Of a stretch of 64,000 nt of DNA, positions 34,893 to 43,640 are shown one piece after another. Each line of letters opens with the position of its first letter. Position 1 is the stretch's first letter. Source of the stretch: Nodosilinea sp. LEGE 06152 (GTDB taxonomy: Bacteria; Cyanobacteriota; Cyanobacteriia; Phormidesmidales; Phormidesmidaceae); contig NZ_JADEWR010000001.1 in NCBI RefSeq assembly GCF_015207525.1, positions 1 through 64,000 on the forward strand, read 5' to 3'. The notes beneath the pieces were generated by a model. The model did not search any database. It had not been told where the DNA came from and saw only the letters and a program-made list of their open reading frames with translations. Both the position numbers and the translations under genes were made by a program.

Positions 34893-34985
34893 CCCCTTCG
34901 ACTTCGCTCAGGGACCGCTCCACCCCCTTCGACTTCGCTCAGGGACCGCTCCACCCCCTTCGACTTCGCTTAGGGGACCGCTACC
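34893..34985. repeat. 31-bp tandem repeat (TTCGACTTCGCTCAGG family), three copies
   Basis: Units start CCCCTTCGACTTCGCTCAGG and continue GACCGCTCCAC; TTCGAC recurs at 34897, 34928 and 34959, an exact 31-bp period. The third unit has small changes and runs up to the amylase stop codon. Related single copies lie at about 44250 and 44520. TTCGACTTCGCTCAGG is a widespread bacterial intergenic repeat motif. Confidence 0.75.
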
Positions 34986-36463
34986 TACTCCTTCGGTACC
35001 CACACCGAGACCGACCCCGCCTGACAGCTAAATTCAGCCCAGCCCTCGTCATTGGTGGTGACGGGCTCGCTGATGTGCTCAGTGATGTCGTAGTAGGTGC
35101 AGTTGGCTCGGCCCACCTCCATCCACTTGTGGCCGTCGTTGCCGTTGGTGAGCACTACCGCCATGCCGCCGGGGTTGGCTTCGGTGCCAAGCCGGGTCCA
35201 GCCGATGGTGCTGGGGTGGTCAAAGTAGTCGTACTGATCGCCAAAGGCGTAGGTGCTGCGGGCATACAAAAACTTATCGATTAACCACTTGTGGCTGTCG
35301 AGCCAGATCTCGTATTCACCGCCGTCGTTGCCGGTGTCTTTGTAGTGAGCCCCGTAGTAGTCAGCGTAGAAAATACAGGGGTAGCCATCCTGCCGCAGCA
35401 GAATTAGCGCGTAGGCCAGGGGCTTAAACCAGGGTTCCACCACCGATTCGAGCGACTGCAGCGGCTGCGAGTCGTGGTTGTCGACCAGGGTGACGGCGAG
35501 GGCGGGCTGCTCTTTGACCAGGGTATTGTCAAAAATGGTGGTGAGGTCGTAGTCGCCCCCGGCTTTGCTGGCCTCGCTAAAGTTGTAGTGCAGAGGCGCG
35601 TCGAACAGGTGCACATCGCCCCCGGTGACATCAATAAAGTGGTGCAGCGCCTCAATTTCGTAAGACCAATACTCGCCCACCGCAAATAGTCTGCGCCCAG
35701 CATGCCGCCGACAGTGCTGCAACCACTGCGGAAAAAAGCCCGCCCGTACGTGCTTCACCGCGTCAAACCGAAAGCCATCAACGTCAGTAGTGTCGACATA
35801 CCAGGCTCCCCAGTCTTGGAGAGCGTTGCGTACCTCATCTGACTCTATGTCGAGGTCGCAGCCCATCAGGTAGTCAAAGGCCCCTTTTTCAAGGTCTACA
35901 TGTTCATCAAACTGTTTGCCTTCGAATAAGTAAACAGCATCGTAATCGGGGTCATTGGCATCGTAATCTACAGCGTCAAAATGCCACCAGTGCCATTCCA
36001 TATCAGAATATTTGCCCTGGCGACCGGGAAACTTGAAGTGTGTCCAAACCTTGACCATTCGATCTTCGCCAATTTGCTCATGGCGGTTGTCGTGGCTCAT
36101 GGGGGTCGCTTGGACCTCTTCTAGCTCATCGCCGCCCATCATGTGATTAAACACCACGTCGGCGTAGACTCGAATGCCCGCTTCTTTGGCCGCTTTTATG
36201 CTCTGCAGGTACTCTTCTTTAGTACCGTATTTGGTGCGAACGCTATCCTTTTGATCAAATTCTCCCAGGTCGTACAGGTCGTAAACGCTGTAGCCTACGT
36301 CGAGACCACCAGCAGTGCCCTTGTAGGCGGGCGGTAGCCAAAGAGCGGTAATACCAACCTCTGCTAGCTCTTTGGCGTTTTTAGCTAACTCGTTCCACAG
36401 GTTGCCGTCGGGTTCAATGTACCAATGAAAATACTGCATCATCACGCCGTTAGGCTCTGGCAT
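34985..36463 (-). CDS. Cytoplasmic alpha-amylase, GH13 family
   Basis: The 492-residue enzyme hydrolyses alpha-1,4-glucan bonds of glycogen or dextrins. The start (NGVMMQYFHWYIEPDGNLWNEL) and the absence of a signal peptide match bacterial cytoplasmic AmyA (GH13 subfamily 5-like). Conserved regions: DVVFNHMMGGDE (region I), GFRFDAVKH with nucleophile Asp234 (II), AVGEYWS with acid/base Glu264 (III) and VDNHDSQP with Asp331 (IV). A C-terminal beta domain ends at SVSVWVPKE. The role is probably internal glycogen turnover. The stop codon touches the 31-bp tandem repeat. Confidence 0.94.
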   Translation of the reverse strand: MPEPNGVMMQYFHWYIEPDGNLWNELAKNAKELAEVGITALWLPPAYKGTAGGLDVGYSVYDLYDLGEFDQKDSVRTKYGTKEEYLQSIKAAKEAGIRVYADVVFNHMMGGDELEEVQATPMSHDNRHEQIGEDRMVKVWTHFKFPGRQGKYSDMEWHWWHFDAVDYDANDPDYDAVYLFEGKQFDEHVDLEKGAFDYLMGCDLDIESDEVRNALQDWGAWYVDTTDVDGFRFDAVKHVRAGFFPQWLQHCRRHAGRRLFAVGEYWSYEIEALHHFIDVTGGDVHLFDAPLHYNFSEASKAGGDYDLTTIFDNTLVKEQPALAVTLVDNHDSQPLQSLESVVEPWFKPLAYALILLRQDGYPCIFYADYYGAHYKDTGNDGGEYEIWLDSHKWLIDKFLYARSTYAFGDQYDYFDHPSTIGWTRLGTEANPGGMAVVLTNGNDGHKWMEVGRANCTYYDITEHISEPVTTNDEGWAEFSCQAGSVSVWVPKE

Positions 36464-36858
36464 ACCCGTAGAATCCTTTTGGAAAAATAATAGTGGCTTC
36501 GAAATTATGGCAGGTTACTCTAGATTTTTCGGTCTACCTTGCGGCATATTTCAAAATGAGTAGGGTGGACACTGCCCGCCATCAAACCCTCGCTCTCTCA
36601 CATTCAACCGATTCCCTTATAAACCGCGTCTTTTTAGAGCCGCCAAAAGACCATTGTCAGGGTAAGCAAGACAAAGCCGCAAAGGGTGTAGGTGCGAGAA
36701 TAGTTGGTTGGGGCAAGGGCTAGGAGAAACAGGTGTAGGGGTTCGGGTTGGTTGCTGAGGGGATGGTGGGCAGTGTCCACCCTACGACTTTCTAAACATC
36801 GAATAATCATCCTTTGTCGTATTACTGATAAGCAGCTTTCTTTTGTAGGTAAATGAGT
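36464..36858. other. Intergenic region holding a 226-bp element
   Basis: This 395-bp gap between the divergently placed amylase start and rmuC stop has no supported gene. It is mostly occupied by the inverted-repeat element listed at 36560-36785, with ordinary AT-rich sequence on both sides. Confidence 0.6.
36560..36785. mobile_element. MITE-like element with 17-bp perfect inverted ends
   Basis: The left end GTAGGGTGGACACTGCC (36560-36576) is the exact reverse complement of the right end GGCAGTGTCCACCCTAC (36769-36785). The 192-bp interior has no significant reading frame. The ends match the GGTGGGCA palindrome family seen at 122-254 and 14484. Size and ends fit a non-autonomous miniature element; target-site duplications were not clear. 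Confidence 0.5.
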
Positions 36859-38385
36859 TTAAGGATCGTTAGTTTCAGTCGGTTCGCCTGTAAGGCGACG
36901 AGGGATGCGATCGCACCCCTCTAACGTTTCAATCGGCTCTCCCCCGGCAGCCCCCAGCTCTTTGAACTTGCGCGTGGTCACCAGCACCCGGCTCTCTAGA
37001 CAGCCCGCCGTCTGGTTAAAGGCTTTGACCGAGGCATCGAGCCCGCGCCGCAGCTTGACCATGTGGCTGGTGAGCACGGCCATGCGATCGTACAGTTCGC
37101 GGCCCAGGGCGCTGACCATCTGGGCGTTTTCGGCCATTTTTTCGTGCCGCCAGCCGTAGGCGATCGCCTTTAGCAGGGCAATCAGCGTGGTGGGCGTGGC
37201 CAAAATTACGCTCTGGCTGACGCCGTACTCGATTAGCTGCGGGTCGTGCTCCAGCGCCGCGCTGAAGAAGGTTTCACCCGGCAAAAACAGCACCGCAAAC
37301 TCCGGCGAGTCATCAAACTGATCCCAGTAGGCCTTGGCCCCGAGCTGAGTCAGGTGGGTGCGCACTTGACGGGCGTGGGCCACGAGGCGATCGCGTCGGG
37401 TTGCCTCATCTGGAGCTTCCAGCGACTCCAAATATCCCTGCAAAGGCGCTTTAGAATCGACAATAATCTGCCGCCCGTTGGGCAGCTTGATCACCATATC
37501 GGGGCGCAACCGTCCGCCTTCGGCCTCGACGGTGGGCTGCTCCACAAAGTCGCAGTACTCAATCATGCCCGCCATTTCGACCACCCGGCGCAGCTGCATT
37601 TCGCCCCAGCGACCCCGCACCGCCGGTGCCCTCAGCGCCTTGACCAGGTTGGCGGTTTCGCCCTGGAGCTGGTTTTGGCTGATGGCCAGCGATTTGACCT
37701 GCTCACTCAGGCTGGCGTAGGCCGAGACGCGATCGCGCTCCAGCGCCTGCAGTTTGCTATCCACCTTCTCTAGGGAATCCCTCAGCGGACCGACGAGGGA
37801 GTCGATTGCCTGCTGGCGCAGATTCAGGCTGCCTTCCGCCTGGGTTTGAAAGCTCGATAGGGTAGCCTGGGCCAATTCTAAAAACGACTGGTTGTTGCGC
37901 GCCAGGGCGTCGGCAGAGAGGGCCTGAAAGGTGTGGGCCAGCCGCTGCTGGGCCTGGTCGAGCAGGGCAATTTTTTCTTGGGTAGCGCTGTGGGCGTGGG
38001 CAAGCTGAGTTTGCAGCTCGGCCAGCTTGGCCCTGAGTAACGAATTTTCCTGCTGGGTTTGGGCCAGGTGGGCAGCGCGATCGCCCAGGGCCTGCTCTAA
38101 CTCCCCCAGTCGCCCCAGCTGGGCCTCGGCGGTGGCACGGCGGGCCGCTTCGTCGCGCAGCTCGTGGCGGCTGTAGTCGAGCTGGGCCTGCAGATCTCGC
38201 TGCACAGTTCGCAGTTCGTCGATGTGCTGGTCTTTGTGATGCAGCCGCTCGATCAGGCCGGCGCGATCGCCCGCCATTTCAGCCTTGGTCCGCTCCCGCA
38301 CGGTTTGCAGACGGCTGGCCAACAGTAGCCCCGTAATACCCGCTCCAAGCACCAGTCCTAAAATTATGCCGATTGCCGCTGGCAT
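36859..38385 (-). CDS. rmuC: DNA recombination protein RmuC
   Basis: This 508-residue protein has an N-terminal membrane anchor (AIGIILGLVLGAGITGLLLASRL) and a long coiled coil (about 30-240). The C-terminal RmuC domain (about 245-450) includes LRAPAVRGRWGEMQLRRVVEMAGMIEYCDF, DMVIKLPNGRQIIVDSKAPL and FAVLFLPGETFFSAAL. RmuC is a restriction-endonuclease-fold protein that limits inversions at short inverted repeats in E. coli. Conserved Glu/Asp/Lys residues of the nuclease core (MVIKLP, VDSKAPL) are present. The abundance of short palindromes in this genome makes its presence notable but not causal. Confidence 0.93.
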   Translation of the reverse strand: MPAAIGIILGLVLGAGITGLLLASRLQTVRERTKAEMAGDRAGLIERLHHKDQHIDELRTVQRDLQAQLDYSRHELRDEAARRATAEAQLGRLGELEQALGDRAAHLAQTQQENSLLRAKLAELQTQLAHAHSATQEKIALLDQAQQRLAHTFQALSADALARNNQSFLELAQATLSSFQTQAEGSLNLRQQAIDSLVGPLRDSLEKVDSKLQALERDRVSAYASLSEQVKSLAISQNQLQGETANLVKALRAPAVRGRWGEMQLRRVVEMAGMIEYCDFVEQPTVEAEGGRLRPDMVIKLPNGRQIIVDSKAPLQGYLESLEAPDEATRRDRLVAHARQVRTHLTQLGAKAYWDQFDDSPEFAVLFLPGETFFSAALEHDPQLIEYGVSQSVILATPTTLIALLKAIAYGWRHEKMAENAQMVSALGRELYDRMAVLTSHMVKLRRGLDASVKAFNQTAGCLESRVLVTTRKFKELGAAGGEPIETLEGCDRIPRRLTGEPTETNDP

Positions 38386-38458
38386 TCCGGTTCTCCTAAA
38401 CTAGACCGCGCCCCGCAGATCCCAGGCCCTTGGCCATCGGGGTACACGTATACTACAC

Positions 38459-38500
38459 CCATCCACTTGCCCACCCACCCACTCGCCCACTCATCCCCAC
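38459..38500 (+). repeat. C-rich tract just upstream of acetyltransferase gene
   Basis: Units of CACC/CATC/CGCC type (CCCACCCACCCACTCGCCCA) end one base before the ATG at 38502. The coding strand is C-rich, the opposite of tracts that follow stop codons. No Shine-Dalgarno is visible in it, so the tract may influence translation. Confidence 0.6.
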
Positions 38501-38501
38501 T

Positions 38502-38993
38502 ATGTCTACCCCATCCACCCTCGCCATCCGCCCCGCCACCCCCGCTGACGTAGCCGCCATAGTGACGCTGATCAAAGCCCTGGCCGACTACGAAAAACTG
38601 GCCCACGAAGTGACCGGCAGCCCCGACGACCTGGCCGCTGCCCTGTTTGGCCCTCGCCCCTACGCCGAGGCAGTGCTGGCCTGGGTCGATGACCAGCCGG
38701 TGGGCATGGCCCTGTTTTTCCACAACTTTTCGACCTTTTTGATGAAGCCGGGCATCTACCTCGAAGACCTGTTTGTGCAGCCCAACTACCGAGGCCAGGG
38801 CATTGGCAAGGCCCTGCTGATCTACCTCGGCAAACTGGCCCTAGAGCGAGGCTGCGGCCGCTTTGAGTGGAGCGTGCTCGACTGGAATGCCCCCGCGATC
38901 GCGTTTTACCAGAGCATGGGGGCCGAGATTAAGCCTGAGTGGCAGACCTGCCGGGTGACGGGGGAGACGTTGGAGAGGTTTAGGGAGATGTAG
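38502..38993 (+). CDS. GNAT acetyltransferase, diamine (SSAT)-like
   Basis: This 163-residue acetyltransferase resembles spermidine/spermine N1-acetyltransferases: RPATPADVAAIVTLIKALADYEKL, ALFFHNFSTFLMKPGIYLEDLFVQPNYRGQGIGKALL, then WSVLDWNAPAIAFYQSMGA. The acetyl-CoA loop is RGQGIGKA. Substrates in this group include polyamines, thialysine or similar amines; the exact one is not predictable. The ATG at 38502 begins right after the C-rich tract. It is divergent from rmuC. Confidence 0.9.
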   Translation: MSTPSTLAIRPATPADVAAIVTLIKALADYEKLAHEVTGSPDDLAAALFGPRPYAEAVLAWVDDQPVGMALFFHNFSTFLMKPGIYLEDLFVQPNYRGQGIGKALLIYLGKLALERGCGRFEWSVLDWNAPAIAFYQSMGAEIKPEWQTCRVTGETLERFREM

Positions 38994-39401
38994 GAGGTGG
39001 GAGGGTTGGAGGGTAGGAGCGTGGGAGCGTGGATGGGTGAATGGGTGGATGGGTGGGAGTGCGTTGGATGCTTGTCGGAGGCTCTGCGGGCAGCGGAGCC
39101 GCAGAACCAGGGTGCCCAGGCAGAGCTAGGGCACCAGAATGGGGGCTGTCATCTAGATACGGTATAGGTGCTCCAAAAGCGTCAATGCTCAGGGTCTCAG
39201 CCTAAATCTACGCTCCTCCGCAACCCCCCGGTCCAACTTGTTCAACCAATCAGACACAGCTTCTTAAACACCCATCCACCCGCCTACCCACCTACCCATC
39301 CACCCACCTACCCATCCACCCACCCACCTACCCTCCCACCCCTCCACTTCCCCATTTCCCAGGTATGATTCTGCCCAGAGCGTCTAAGAATTCGGTTCAA
39401 T
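38994..39401. repeat. Intergenic region with G-rich then C-rich low-complexity tracts
   Basis: The 408-bp gap starts with a G-rich run (about 38995-39060, GTGGGAG/GATGGGT units) and ends with a C-rich run (about 39268-39357, tetranucleotide-phased CACC/TACC/CATC). The two are largely complementary and could pair in RNA. No gene is supported in between. Confidence 0.65.
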
Positions 39402-40760
39402 ATGGCACAGATTTTCATCTCGGCGGGGCATGGGGGCTTTGAAGATGGGGTAGTAGACCCTGGTACCGTGCTGCCTGGCACTACTGAGGCGGCGGAGATG
39501 ATTCAGATTCGCGACCTGGTAGTGGCTGAGCTCAGGTCACGCAGTTTTGCCGTACTGGCTGTGCCCGACGACCTCAGTGCTGCCCAAACCCTAGCCTGGA
39601 TCAACGCCCGCTGTCGTCCCCAGGACGTAGCCCTGGAAATTCACGCTGGGGCCTTTAGCGACCCGGCCGTGCGGGGAGCGTCAGTGTTTTATATTGCTAA
39701 AAACGACGTGCGCCGCACCCACGCCGAGCTGCTGCTGCTGGCGCTGATTCGGCGGGTGCCTTCGCTGCCTAGCCGGGGCGTCAAGCCCGACACCGAGTCG
39801 CCCACGGGTATGCTGCCCTTCTGCCGCAATCTGGGTTGCCCCTCGCTGCTGATGGAGGTGGGCTACCTGAGCAACCCGCAAGACTTAGCCATCATTCAGC
39901 GGCAGCGGCGCGACGTGGCCCTCGGTATTGCCGACGGACTGGCCTCCTGGAGTCGGGCGGTGGGTAGCGATATTCCGACTACGCCAGGAGGAAATTTGCC
40001 CGAGTTTAGAATTAATCTAAACGGCGGCGTTTACCCAGAAACGGGCATCATTGTGAACAACAATGCCTATATTCCTATTGATATCGCCGATTTGCTAGGG
40101 GTAGATGCAACGACCTCCCCCAACATTAACCGTATTCGCTACGCCAATGTGGTCTATATCAAGGCGGTAGACCTGCAAAACTACAACGTGTCGGTGGGGT
40201 GGGATGCCGCCACGCGCACCCTGCGGCTGCGATCGCGCACCGGTGTCCAGTTTTGCCCTGGCTCGATCGACCGAATTATGGGTATTGGCAGCACCAACGA
40301 GACCCAGCTCAAGCTGTTTCTGCAAAGCGTCAATGCGGCGGCCGCCAATACCTACGGCGATTTGCCCAAGCTCTACCGTGAAGAGGCGGCGATCGAGGGG
40401 GTCAACCACGACGTAGCCTTTTGCCAAATGCTGGTCGAAACCAACTCGCTCAACTTTGGCGGCAGCCTCAACCCGGCCCAAAACAATTTTGGCGGCATTG
40501 GTTCCCCCACGGGCGGCATGGAGGGGGCCTCGTTCCCCAGTGCACGGGTGGGAGTGCGGGCGCAAATTCAGCACCTCAAGGCCTATGCCAGCCTCGACCC
40601 GCTGGTGCAGCGCCAGGTCGATCCGCGCTTTCAGTTTGTGGTGCGAGGCGTAGCGCCCCTGGTCAATCAGCTCAGCGGTCGCTGGAGCGCCGACTCTGAG
40701 TATGGTCGCAAAATTATGGCCTTTATGCGGCGGCTCTATGACTCGATTTTGCCGCCCTAA
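39402..40760 (+). CDS. N-acetylmuramoyl-L-alanine amidase with C-terminal glucosaminidase-like domain
   Basis: The 452-residue peptidoglycan hydrolase has an N-terminal Amidase_3 domain (1-185) with zinc ligands His10, Glu29 and His81 and catalytic Glu152 (SAGHGG, EAAEM, LEIHAGA, LMEVGYLSN). A middle region resembles a copper-amine-oxidase-like or stalk domain (about 205-275). The C-terminal lysozyme-like/glucosaminidase domain follows (about 300-450: YREEAAIEGVNHDVAFCQMLVETN, NNFGGIG). Together the domains could cut both the peptide link and the glycan chain. There is no signal peptide, which is odd for a wall enzyme; an unidentified export route or start error is possible. Confidence 0.88.
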   Translation: MAQIFISAGHGGFEDGVVDPGTVLPGTTEAAEMIQIRDLVVAELRSRSFAVLAVPDDLSAAQTLAWINARCRPQDVALEIHAGAFSDPAVRGASVFYIAKNDVRRTHAELLLLALIRRVPSLPSRGVKPDTESPTGMLPFCRNLGCPSLLMEVGYLSNPQDLAIIQRQRRDVALGIADGLASWSRAVGSDIPTTPGGNLPEFRINLNGGVYPETGIIVNNNAYIPIDIADLLGVDATTSPNINRIRYANVVYIKAVDLQNYNVSVGWDAATRTLRLRSRTGVQFCPGSIDRIMGIGSTNETQLKLFLQSVNAAAANTYGDLPKLYREEAAIEGVNHDVAFCQMLVETNSLNFGGSLNPAQNNFGGIGSPTGGMEGASFPSARVGVRAQIQHLKAYASLDPLVQRQVDPRFQFVVRGVAPLVNQLSGRWSADSEYGRKIMAFMRRLYDSILPP

Positions 40761-41015
40761 AAGCTGGCGGGAGGGCAGTCCTAACCTGTTGATGGGCAGG
40801 CGTAGCGACGCCGATTCCTTAAGCCGTTAGGCCAGCACTGATGGCGCATCCCAAGGCCACTTTAAGAGCTGGCCCTGGGGCGGCAACCCTGGGGGCGGTG
40901 GCGCAGTCATAGGTGTAAATATTGGATCCTATTGTTCCGGGCATGGGCATCGGTGATACCGTAAAAAGCGCTGTCCGATGCCCGCAGATCGTTCACTTAA
41001 GCTATTCCTCCACCC

Positions 41016-42242
41016 ATGACTCTACTTCGCCAACCTATTGTCTTTGGACTGCTGGTCAGCCGTGCTTTCGTGCTTCTCAAGTGTGGGCTCAAACACGGCC
41101 TCAGCCTGTCAGTCGTGTGGTGGTTGATAGCGCTGCCAGCCCTGGCGGTTGAAATGCGGGTGGCCGTGGGCGATCGCCTCAATCAGGCGGTCGTTGGCAG
41201 CTCTACCCCAGCGGTGATCAAAAATGGCGCGGGCCAGGGGGTGGGCCAGATTCCCCAGGGGCGATCGGTCACTGTCACGCCTTCGGGGAGCGGGCTACGG
41301 TTGGCCGACTGGCAGGGACAGGCCTTTTGGGTAGAGCCTACGGCTGGCGGCTACATTTTTATTAACGACAAATGGTATCGGGGGCGGGTGCTGGTCGTGC
41401 CCATCGAGGGCAAAGTAACGGCGGTCAACTGGGTGGATATCGAAGCCTACCTCTACGGTGTTGTCGGTAGTGAAATGCCCGCCAGCTGGCACCAGGAGGC
41501 GCTCAAGGCCCAGGCGGTAGCGGCCCGCTCCTACGCGCTGTATCGGCGCAATCGCACCCAAAATGACCTGTTTGACGTGGGGGGCACCACCGCCCACCAG
41601 GTGTACCAGGGCCTGGCCTCCGAAACCCCCTCCGTACAGGCTGCCGTCAACGCCACCCAGGGCCAGGTGCTAACCTACGGCGGCCAAGTGATTGAGGCGG
41701 TGTTCCACTCCGCTTCGGGCGGTCATACCGAAAATTCTGAAGATATTTGGCAGCGGGCGACCCCCTACCTGCGCGGCGTGGCCGACTATGACCAGGATGC
41801 CCCTGTATTTCAATGGTCTGAAACCTTTTCGGCTCAGCAAATTGAACAGCGTATTTCTGGCATTGGTCGCCTGCAGTCGGTTTCTACCGAGCGCGCCACC
41901 CCGCGCGGACGCATTGCTTCGATTCGGCTACAGGGCACCCAGGGCACCCGCACCCTGACGGGCACCGAGCTACGCCAGGCCCTGGGTCTGCGCAGCACGC
42001 TGTGTTCGCTTACCCTAGCGGGCGATACCCTGCGGGTGGAGGGGCGCGGCTATGGCCACGGCCTGGGCATGAGCCAGTGGGGCGCGCGCGGGCTCGCGAC
42101 GCGGGGCTACTCCTATCAGCAAATCTTGGCCTACTACTACCAGGGCACGGCGCTCTCCAACGTGCGGGTAGCCGAGCTGCAAAAACAGAACGTGCCGCTG
42201 CTGCCCTCACCGGAGGCGCTGCGGCCAGCTCTAGAACAGTAG
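41016..42242 (+). CDS. SpoIID/LytB-domain exported protein
   Basis: The 408-residue protein has an N-terminal signal or anchor (VVWWLIALPALAVEM, residues about 35-47) followed by a stalk region. The SpoIID domain spans about 130-380: YLYGVVGSEMPASWHQEALKAQAVAARSYALYRR, then AVFHSASGGHTENSEDIW and GYGHGLGMSQWGARGLA. SpoIID of Bacillus is a lytic transglycosylase acting on stripped glycan strands; cyanobacterial members are probably wall-remodelling enzymes. The proposed catalytic Glu is the one in GSEMPASW. It follows the amidase gene on the same strand after 255 bp, so both may serve cell-wall turnover. Confidence 0.9.
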   Translation: MTLLRQPIVFGLLVSRAFVLLKCGLKHGLSLSVVWWLIALPALAVEMRVAVGDRLNQAVVGSSTPAVIKNGAGQGVGQIPQGRSVTVTPSGSGLRLADWQGQAFWVEPTAGGYIFINDKWYRGRVLVVPIEGKVTAVNWVDIEAYLYGVVGSEMPASWHQEALKAQAVAARSYALYRRNRTQNDLFDVGGTTAHQVYQGLASETPSVQAAVNATQGQVLTYGGQVIEAVFHSASGGHTENSEDIWQRATPYLRGVADYDQDAPVFQWSETFSAQQIEQRISGIGRLQSVSTERATPRGRIASIRLQGTQGTRTLTGTELRQALGLRSTLCSLTLAGDTLRVEGRGYGHGLGMSQWGARGLATRGYSYQQILAYYYQGTALSNVRVAELQKQNVPLLPSPEALRPALEQ

Positions 42243-42301
42243 CAAAAAGAATCTTTGGGTTGCGATCGCGCCGCCCAATATGCTACTTTCTATGTCTGCA
42301 C

Positions 42302-42375
42302 GGACGTATAGCTCAGTTGGTTAGAGCACCACGTTGACATCGTGGGGGTCACTGGTTCGAGTCCAGTTACGTCCA
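42302..42375 (+). tRNA. tRNA-Val (anticodon GAC)
   Basis: A full cloverleaf is visible: acceptor arms GGACGTA/TACGTCC, D-arm GCTC-GAGC, anticodon stem CCACG/CGTGG with loop TTGACAT (anticodon GAC, 42336-42338), and T-arm with GGTTCGAGTCC. CCA is not encoded. It lies between the SpoIID gene and the convergent TPM gene. Confidence 0.97.
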
Positions 42376-42389
42376 TCCCTTGATAGGAC

Positions 42390-43505
42390 TTACCAGCTGC
42401 CCGAGGCACCGCCACCCGAGGAGTGCCCACCGCCGCTGGAGCTGCTAGAGCTAGGGGGCGTTTTCATGGGAATAGTGCGGGTGTAGTGGTGGGTACGATC
42501 GCAGAACCCGCAAACTTCGCTGATCTCGGCTGTGCCCGTGCTGTGGTAGGTGGGGGAGACCAGGGTGTGGCTGCTGACCTTCATGGTTTTGTGGCGGCAG
42601 CCAGGGCATTTTTGATAGCCCGAGCCAAAGCTGCTGTAGTCGAAAACCTCGTGGTGGTCGCAGCTGCGGCAGAGCCAAACATCATAGTCGACCGACTTAA
42701 TCGACTCTTCAGCGCGCTGACCGGCGTTGAGGTAGCGATCGTCGGCCTGCTCGTCGAGGCGCTCCATCTCGACCTGGCACTGGGGGCAGTTGCGCTTGTG
42801 GTATCGTTTCCAATGCCCTAGGGCAAAGAGACCCGAAACGGCTCCAACGCCGCCCGCTGCAAGGCCGCCCCCGATCGCTACCTCGGGCGAAACCCAATTG
42901 GCTAGCGCGGGCGGAACGTAGGACAGCAACGGATTGACCGCTGGCGGCTGGCTGGGGTCAAAACTTTCGATGATTTCGTTGACGCCGATCGCTGTACCCT
43001 GGCTGATATTGCCCTGCCTGAACTGCGGCAGAATGGCGTCGTCGATGATGGCTTGGGCTACCCGGTCGTAGCTGCGATCGTAGCCGCTGCCCAGCTCAAT
43101 GCGCACCTTGCGATCGCCAGGGGCCACCAGCAGCAAAATGCCGTCGTTGCGGGCGGCATTGCCAATGCCCCAGGTGTTAAACAGGTTGGTGGCAAAGGGC
43201 TCGATGGCGTCGTCGCCCGTGCCGTAGTCATAGATTGAGTTCACCGTCAGCAGCACCGCGTGGACCCCGGTGCGACTGCGAAACTGCTCTAGCTGAGCCC
43301 TGACCTGGCTCTTGTCGCTGGCGCTCAGCACCTGGCCATAGTCGTTGACGTAGGCATCTTGAAAGGCGGGATAGGCGGCTTGGGCAGGCCCCACGAGCGC
43401 AGGCAGCAAAAGGGCGATCGCGCTGACTACGGCCAACAGCCAGTAGCGAACTCGACCCAGTCCCAGAGTCCCAAAGCGGCTGATGGTGACAGACTTGATA
43501 GACAT
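42390..43505 (-). CDS. TPM-domain membrane protein
   Basis: The 371-residue protein has a signal peptide (about 20-44: LLAVVSAIALLLPALVGPAQAAYP) and a TPM domain (about 50-195: VNDYGQVLSASDKSQVRAQLEQFRSRTGVHAVLLTVNS, GILLLVAPGDRKVRIELGSGYD). A transmembrane segment lies near 210-235. The cytoplasmic part has two CxxC pairs (CPQCQVEM; CRSCDHHE), a CPGCRHK and CGFCDRTH, likely zinc ribbons. The tail is Gly/Ser-rich (SSGGGHSSGGGASGSW), characteristic of the YgcG-like group. Related TPM proteins include the plant photosystem II repair factor TLP18.3; function here is unknown. Confidence 0.9.
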   Translation of the reverse strand: MSIKSVTISRFGTLGLGRVRYWLLAVVSAIALLLPALVGPAQAAYPAFQDAYVNDYGQVLSASDKSQVRAQLEQFRSRTGVHAVLLTVNSIYDYGTGDDAIEPFATNLFNTWGIGNAARNDGILLLVAPGDRKVRIELGSGYDRSYDRVAQAIIDDAILPQFRQGNISQGTAIGVNEIIESFDPSQPPAVNPLLSYVPPALANWVSPEVAIGGGLAAGGVGAVSGLFALGHWKRYHKRNCPQCQVEMERLDEQADDRYLNAGQRAEESIKSVDYDVWLCRSCDHHEVFDYSSFGSGYQKCPGCRHKTMKVSSHTLVSPTYHSTGTAEISEVCGFCDRTHHYTRTIPMKTPPSSSSSSGGGHSSGGGASGSW

Positions 43506-43640
43506 GCTTGCAGGGTTCTCAGCAAATGACTGCTCTAAGCATTCCCCAACTGGCGCTGCGGTTGTCAGCGAGTTTATGCCTGGTAGCCTACGTCTTTATC
43601 TGGTTCCTTTCCGCTCAGGATGGGGCTAAGGTGTAATTAA

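Noticed and set aside
34893..34985. Short CRISPR-like array
   Set aside because: The 31-bp period is all repeat with no spacers, and the motif is a known type of dispersed intergenic repeat.
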